This document shows, piece after piece, positions 23,591 to 26,920 of a DNA stretch of 26,920 bases (positions are counted from its first letter, which is position 1; the number at the start of each line of letters is the position of its first letter). The notes under the pieces were generated by a model, which ran no database searches, was not told the origin of the DNA, and worked only from the letters and a program-made list of their open reading frames with translations. The translations under genes were made by a program, and so were the position numbers. The stretch is from NCBI GenBank assembly GCA_020721745.1, contig DYMC01000007.1:1-26920 (forward strand), in the 5' to 3' direction. This stretch comes from Lentisphaera sp. (GTDB taxonomy: Bacteria > Verrucomicrobiota > Lentisphaeria > Victivallales > GWF2-50-93).

Positions 23591-24358
23591 ATGAACAAAT
23601 CACTGGCCCCACTCATCGTATCCTTCGCCGCGATAATACTGCTCACGTTCATGGTGATAAACTCGCGGACGGCCAGGCCCGAGCTCGGGCAGGAGAATCC
23701 CGGGATGAAGAACATGCTCTCGCTGGGGGAGAGGCAGAGAAAGCCCAATCGCCAGGGACTCCGGACTACGGAAGCGAAGCGGAAATCCAACCTCTCTCCC
23801 GACATGGAGAAGCTCGCGGAGAAGGCGAGGAAAAGCCTCGCCGCAGGAAACCCGGAAGAGGCGGAGGACGCCCTCAAGACCATCCTGGTGTTCAGTCCCT
23901 CCGACAAGACCGCTCTCGCGCTTCTTGGCGGGGTCTTTTTCCGGTCTGGCCGATACCCCGAGGCGGAGGAAATTTTCAAGCGTCTCGCTTCGATCGAGGA
24001 TTTCAAGAACGCCACGACATTGAACCACATGGCTTCCGCGATCGCGAAGAGAGGCAGGCACAAGGAGGCCGTCGAACTATGCATGAAGGCGCAGCAGCTC
24101 GACCCGAATTTCGCCGAGGCGTATCTGAACGCGTCGGCCATCTACGCCGCAGGGGGGGAAAACGAAAACGCGTCCCGCCAGATGCTGCTCGCATACAAAC
24201 TGATCGGACACGGAATACTGTCCTACTCCCTCGACCCGGTATTCGACAAGGTCCGGTCCACACCAGAGTTCCAGGAAATGATCTCGCGGGCGAGAAAGGA
24301 TTGGGAGCGCAAACGCCAGGAGGAGAAAGAGGGCGGAGCCCCAGTAAATATCCACTGA
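23591..24358 (+). CDS. Membrane-anchored TPR protein
   Basis: 255 residues. One N-terminal membrane segment (about 7-23), a basic linker, then three or four tetratricopeptide repeats (about 75-200): ARKSLAAGNPEEAEDALKTILVFSPSD, FFRSGRYPEAEEIFKRLA, AKRGRHKEAVELCMKAQQLDPNFAEAYLNASAIY. The C-terminal part is charged. TPRs are protein-protein scaffolds; the partner cannot be inferred. The ribosome site is weak (GGAAC). The last codons and the stop (PVNIH-stop) are supplied by a copy of the GTAAATAT repeat, so the original C-terminus may have ended differently. Confidence 0.82.
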   Translation: MNKSLAPLIVSFAAIILLTFMVINSRTARPELGQENPGMKNMLSLGERQRKPNRQGLRTTEAKRKSNLSPDMEKLAEKARKSLAAGNPEEAEDALKTILVFSPSDKTALALLGGVFFRSGRYPEAEEIFKRLASIEDFKNATTLNHMASAIAKRGRHKEAVELCMKAQQLDPNFAEAYLNASAIYAAGGENENASRQMLLAYKLIGHGILSYSLDPVFDKVRSTPEFQEMISRARKDWERKRQEEKEGGAPVNIH

Positions 24359-24369
24359 ACTCTTACGAG
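24344..24369 (+). repeat. Dispersed repeat GTAAATATCCACTGAACTC..., copy at the TPR gene end
   Basis: Matches the 9683 copy at 22 of 23 positions and continues to GAG. It overlaps the last five codons of the TPR gene and provides its TGA. Confidence 0.7.
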
Positions 24370-24539
24370 TCCCAGCTAAAAAGGATTGATCCGCGGAATG
24401 GCCTCAATCCCAGCTTGGGGACGAATAGTGGGCCATGAAGTTGGACCAGTTGCATGGCGGGGCTTTTTCGGGCGGGCAGGTCTCCCCATTACCGATGGAT
24501 CCGGCGGCACGGCAGCCCATTCTTCCCGCTAAAAACAAG

Positions 24540-25531
24540 CTACGCCTTGCTCCATATCCGCGTGTTGAGGTCGAGTTCCTCCACAATTCCTGCGGACATG
24601 TTTATGAAGGAGAAGTATTCGGATAGGGTCCCCATGTCGCCGGCCGCGGTGAAGACAGCCGGCTCGAAGAGGTTCTTGCTGCTCGGGATCGCCACAAAGA
24701 GCTTCGAACCGACGAAAGAGAACGAGATATCCCCCCGCAGAGTTTCCTCGCCTTGGCGCTGAAGTCCAGCATCCTGCGCATAAGCGCCGGAGAGAGTATG
24801 TATCTGGCCTCGACCTGCTCGCTTCCATACACCACGAATTGCTTTTCGAAGTCTGGGTCCTCGATCTTCACAAGCTGATCCCTGCCCATGTTCCATGACT
24901 GCAGGGCCTGTCCGAGAAATCCGAAGAACTTCTCGGCAAGGTCCGGCAGGACGACCGTCCTTCCCTTGAAGTCCTTGTTGAAGTCCGCAATGATGAATAC
25001 CCCCTTGAAGATGGTGTGCCACTGCTCGTGCCTGTTTCCGTGTTTGTCCCTTGTTTCGGTCTTGTATTCCGAGTGTATCTCGGAGAATTCGATCTGGGTC
25101 CTGCCAATCGTCCCCGATATCCGGTCCTCGCTGCGGTATCTGTCCGGAACGGTCGTGAATATGCCGCTGGCCATGTAGCGGCTCTGCTCTATGCCCCCTG
25201 CCGGATTGTATGAAAGCGAAGGGTCCACGAACTTGACTATCTCCCCGACCACCCTGAACTTGTAGTCGAACTTGTAGGAGTCGAAGTCCTTCTTCACCGA
25301 CGAAATGTATAGGATGATGGAGGCGATGATGGCGAGCACCAGGGGGATGAAGCATATCGGCGAGGCTTTGAGCAGAAGAAAGAGAGCCAAGGAGAGCAGA
25401 GCTCCGGAAGACATGATTCCGAGAATGGTCCAGATTCCTTTCGCCACCTTGCGGCGCAGTTCCTCCAGCGGCGCAAAACGTCCGGCAAGGGGACCTCCGA
25501 CAAACTCCGCAAAATCCCGATCAGTCTTCAT
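24540..25531 (-). pseudogene. DUF3137 membrane protein, single frameshift
   Basis: The ATG at 25531 follows GGAGGAG. The N-terminal part reads TDRDFAEFVGGPLAG, then two membrane segments (about 35-75), the conserved globular part with FKGVFIIADFNKDFKGRT and QFVVYGSEQVEARYILSP, and stops matching after SAKARKL at a run of six Gs (24736-24731). The neighbouring frame then gives the expected ending GDISFSFVGSKLFVAIP...LFEPAVF...GIVEELDLNTRIW. Adding one G restores one frame of 993 bases (330 residues, normal for the family). It is therefore either a homopolymer error in the assembly or a real one-base loss; transcriptional slippage is less likely. DUF3137 proteins often accompany LemA proteins; none is here. 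Confidence 0.8.
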
Positions 25532-25598
25532 GGTCGCGCTCTCCTCCCTCCAAAATTTCACCTCCTGCATAATCTCTCACGGATTGCCATCTATTCAA

Positions 25599-25985
25599 AT
25601 GTCTTTTGATTTCACCGTAGCGGAGACTATATTCCATCGAATCCAACGAGGTAGAGTCGGCCAGGGAACTTTCCCAGAAGATAAACGACATGAACGCGAA
25701 GGGCGTGAGATGACGTCTGTGGAAGGCCCCTCGTTCTTCGTCAACAAGCTTGAGGTCGTGAAGGTGGACTTGGTCCGGAAGGCCACCGGGAACGGAAAGA
25801 CCCGCGCCATCGAGATGGCCAAGAGCGCCGGGGACAAGCTAGGCAGACTCGTCTCCGCCAGGCAGGGCATAGTCCAGATAACCAAGATGAACTCGTCCGA
25901 GACCAGCGACTGGGGCATGTATGACACGCAGACCATAGACAAGGTTGCGAAACTCGCAGTAACCCTCGAATTCGAGATAGAATAG
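25599..25985 (+). pseudogene. SIMPL-domain (DUF541) protein remnant, frameshifted and 5'-truncated
   Basis: The last 91 codons (from 25710) read as the C-terminal half of a SIMPL protein: GPSFFVNKLEVVKVDLVRKAT, RAIEMAKSAGDKLGRLVSARQGIVQI, and a final TIDKVAKLAVTLEFEIE. The preceding family segment is present but in another frame: YSIESNEVESARELSQKI and NDMNAKGV (25630-25707), and one extra base at 25707 would join them. A further piece FDFTVAETI may lie one frame back (25602-25628). Roughly the first 100 residues, including the signal sequence, are missing. It may be a decayed gene or the product of indel errors plus truncation. The stop overlaps the ribosome site of the next gene. Confidence 0.7.
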
Positions 25986-25994
25986 GAGAATTTC

Positions 25995-26720
25995 ATGATA
26001 GAGCTACCGATAACGGGCGGAAAAGGAAGCTACCAGTTGAATCCCTCGAAGATAATCGCGCTGGGCAAGAACTACCTCGACCACATCAAGGAGCACGGCA
26101 AGCTGGACGTGTCGAATTTCAACGACGATGTCCCCAAGGAGCCTGTGCTCTTCGCGATAACCCCCAACGCGCTTGTCGGGCACGGCGACGCCATAGTCAT
26201 TCCATCCTTCCTGAAGAGATACGGTTTCGAGAATCCGCGAGTGGACTACGAGGCCGAGCTGGCCTTTGTGATCTCAAGGAGATGCAGGAACGTCCCGGAG
26301 AAGGATGCCCTGGATTTCATCGAGGGCTTCACCTGCTTCAACGATGTCAGCCAGCGCAACATCCAGAAGAGCGACATCTCGGGATGGTTCAGGGCGAAAT
26401 CGCTCGACACCTTCGCTCCCGTCGGGCCATGTCTCGTCCCGCCCGGCATGATCGGAGATCCCCAGAATCTCGACATCACATGCAGGCTCAACGGGAAGGT
26501 CGTGCAGAATTCGAACACCAGACACATGATATTCAATATCCGCCAGATGCTCTCCTTCATCTCGATGAATTTCACCCTCGAGGCCGGCGATCTGATATCA
26601 ACCGGGACTCCGTCCGGCGTAGGCGCCCTCAGGCATGGAGACATCGTCGAGGTCGAAATACAGAACATCGGCATCCTCCGCAACAATGTCGTAGAAGAGG
26701 ACATGCCCGACGCGGGGTAA
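25995..26720 (+). CDS. Fumarylacetoacetate-hydrolase family protein
   Basis: 241 residues, cytoplasmic metal-dependent hydrolase, isomerase or decarboxylase of the FAH superfamily. Seen: KIIALGKNYLDHIKEHG, the acidic metal-site segment VDYEAELAFVIS, GFTCFNDVSQRNIQ (the NDVSxR motif), WFRAKSLDTFAPVGPCLV and the C-terminal GDLISTGTPSGVG. AGGAG lies six bases before the ATG. Members act on 2-oxo or beta-keto acids such as fumarylpyruvate, acylpyruvate or oxaloacetate; the exact substrate cannot be told from sequence. It follows the SIMPL remnant in the same direction. Confidence 0.92.
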   Translation: MIELPITGGKGSYQLNPSKIIALGKNYLDHIKEHGKLDVSNFNDDVPKEPVLFAITPNALVGHGDAIVIPSFLKRYGFENPRVDYEAELAFVISRRCRNVPEKDALDFIEGFTCFNDVSQRNIQKSDISGWFRAKSLDTFAPVGPCLVPPGMIGDPQNLDITCRLNGKVVQNSNTRHMIFNIRQMLSFISMNFTLEAGDLISTGTPSGVGALRHGDIVEVEIQNIGILRNNVVEEDMPDAG

Positions 26721-26766
26721 GCCTGCCGCTCGAAAAATCGTTCACGGGACAGCGGGATATCCCTTC

Positions 26767-26784
26767 CCGGATTGCCAAATCCGG
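26767..26784 (+). terminator. Hairpin downstream of the FAH-family gene
   Basis: CCGGATT-GCCA-AATCCGG, a perfect 7-bp stem with a 4-base loop, 47 bases past the stop, with no T run after it. Confidence 0.4.
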
Positions 26785-26889
26785 ATGCCGCGATATATCC
26801 ACATCGAATCGTTCACGAAAAAAAAGACGGATACATCCGGACCACACGAACCTAAATTAAGCAGTTGGCCGCATTTGCCGCAGATACGA

Positions 26890-26915
26890 GATCCCGAAGC
26901 ACAAGCATTCGGGAT
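26890..26915. other. Hairpin at the window end
   Basis: GATCCCGAA/TTCGGGATC, a 9-bp stem with a 9-base loop, in noncoding sequence after the FAH-family gene. It could be a terminator or part of another dispersed repeat cut by the window edge. Confidence 0.45.
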
Positions 26916-26920
26916 CGAGA

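Larger units (their letters stand above)
2092..25958. repeat. Dispersed 13-base palindrome TGCGA-NNN-TCGC(A/G), 14 sites
   Basis: Sites start at 2092, 4342, 4838, 5899, 6737, 7175, 9258, 9353, 12855, 18211, 20283, 21016, 22439 and 25946. Eleven end in A, three (4342, 4838, 22439) in G. The centres are AAT, ATT, TCT, TTT, AAA, AAA, AAT, AAA, TCT, TTT, ATT, AAT, AAA and AAC. The core GCGA-N3-TCGC was searched by eye and every one found had T before it. All sites are inside genes. The span given is the range holding the sites, not one element. Confidence 0.85.

Noticed and set aside
24370..24539. Small gene between the TPR and DUF3137 genes
   Set aside because: Short frames there lack ribosome sites and likeness to any protein; the space is treated as noncoding.
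26738..26817. Repeated TCGTTCACG (two copies) as an attachment-site pair
   Set aside because: Nine bases, no tRNA or integrase nearby; chance is sufficient.
1..26920. tRNA or rRNA genes
   Set aside because: No T-loop GGTTCRANTCC with a cloverleaf and no rRNA landmarks were found by reading.

Overview
The window looks like a chromosomal segment of an uncultured Gram-negative bacterium of the Planctomycetes-Verrucomicrobia-Lentisphaerae type, most like Lentisphaerae/Victivallales. The reasons are lipopolysaccharide and outer-membrane genes (waaA, lpxD, an OmpH/Skp chaperone), a short-form ThiC, a prepilin-like protein with the FTLVELLVVIAIIAIL head and a KxxxCxxNLRQIG segment, a ROK regulator and a CBM9-like secreted protein. 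This placement is inference from gene content; no rRNA, tRNA, CRISPR array or complete insertion sequence was seen.

Layout. (1) 93-3794, minus: a tight prfB-waaA-thiC run. (2) 3860-7280, plus: M42 peptidase, a zinc-ribbon/FHA/GAF protein, a HIT protein and a Memo-family protein, ending at a strong hairpin. (3) 7354-9548, minus: a FabI-like enoyl-ACP reductase overlapping an unrecognised 465-residue protein. (4) 9.7-15.5 kb: a visibly AT-richer block with a prepilin-like gene (minus) divergent from a three-gene operon: a secreted ThuA-like protein, a large lipoprotein with ThuA-like, TIM-barrel-like and CBM9-like parts, and a ROK repressor. Good promoters face away from each other and a palindrome lies on the operon -10 box, so this looks like a self-contained carbohydrate-response locus, probably acquired. 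(5) 15701-17601: a membrane-anchored squalene-cyclase-repeat protein facing tatA. (6) 17809-24358: a 1272-residue protein with two DUF3857/transglutaminase units (the second lacks the catalytic Cys), divergent from ompH-lpxD and a TPR protein. (7) 24540-26720: a DUF3137 membrane gene and a SIMPL-domain gene, both carrying apparent one-base frameshifts, then a fumarylacetoacetate-hydrolase-family gene.

The most unusual signal is not a gene. A 13-base palindrome, TGCGA-NNN-TCGCA (last base A or G, centre almost always A/T), occurs 14 times, always inside genes and in all three codon phases. Chance predicts well under one copy. It behaves like the cyanobacterial HIP1 element, although the sequence is different. 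Two further dispersed intergenic repeat families are present: a GCCAGCC-ATAG-GGCTGGC hairpin element and a GTAAATATTCACTGAACTC element.
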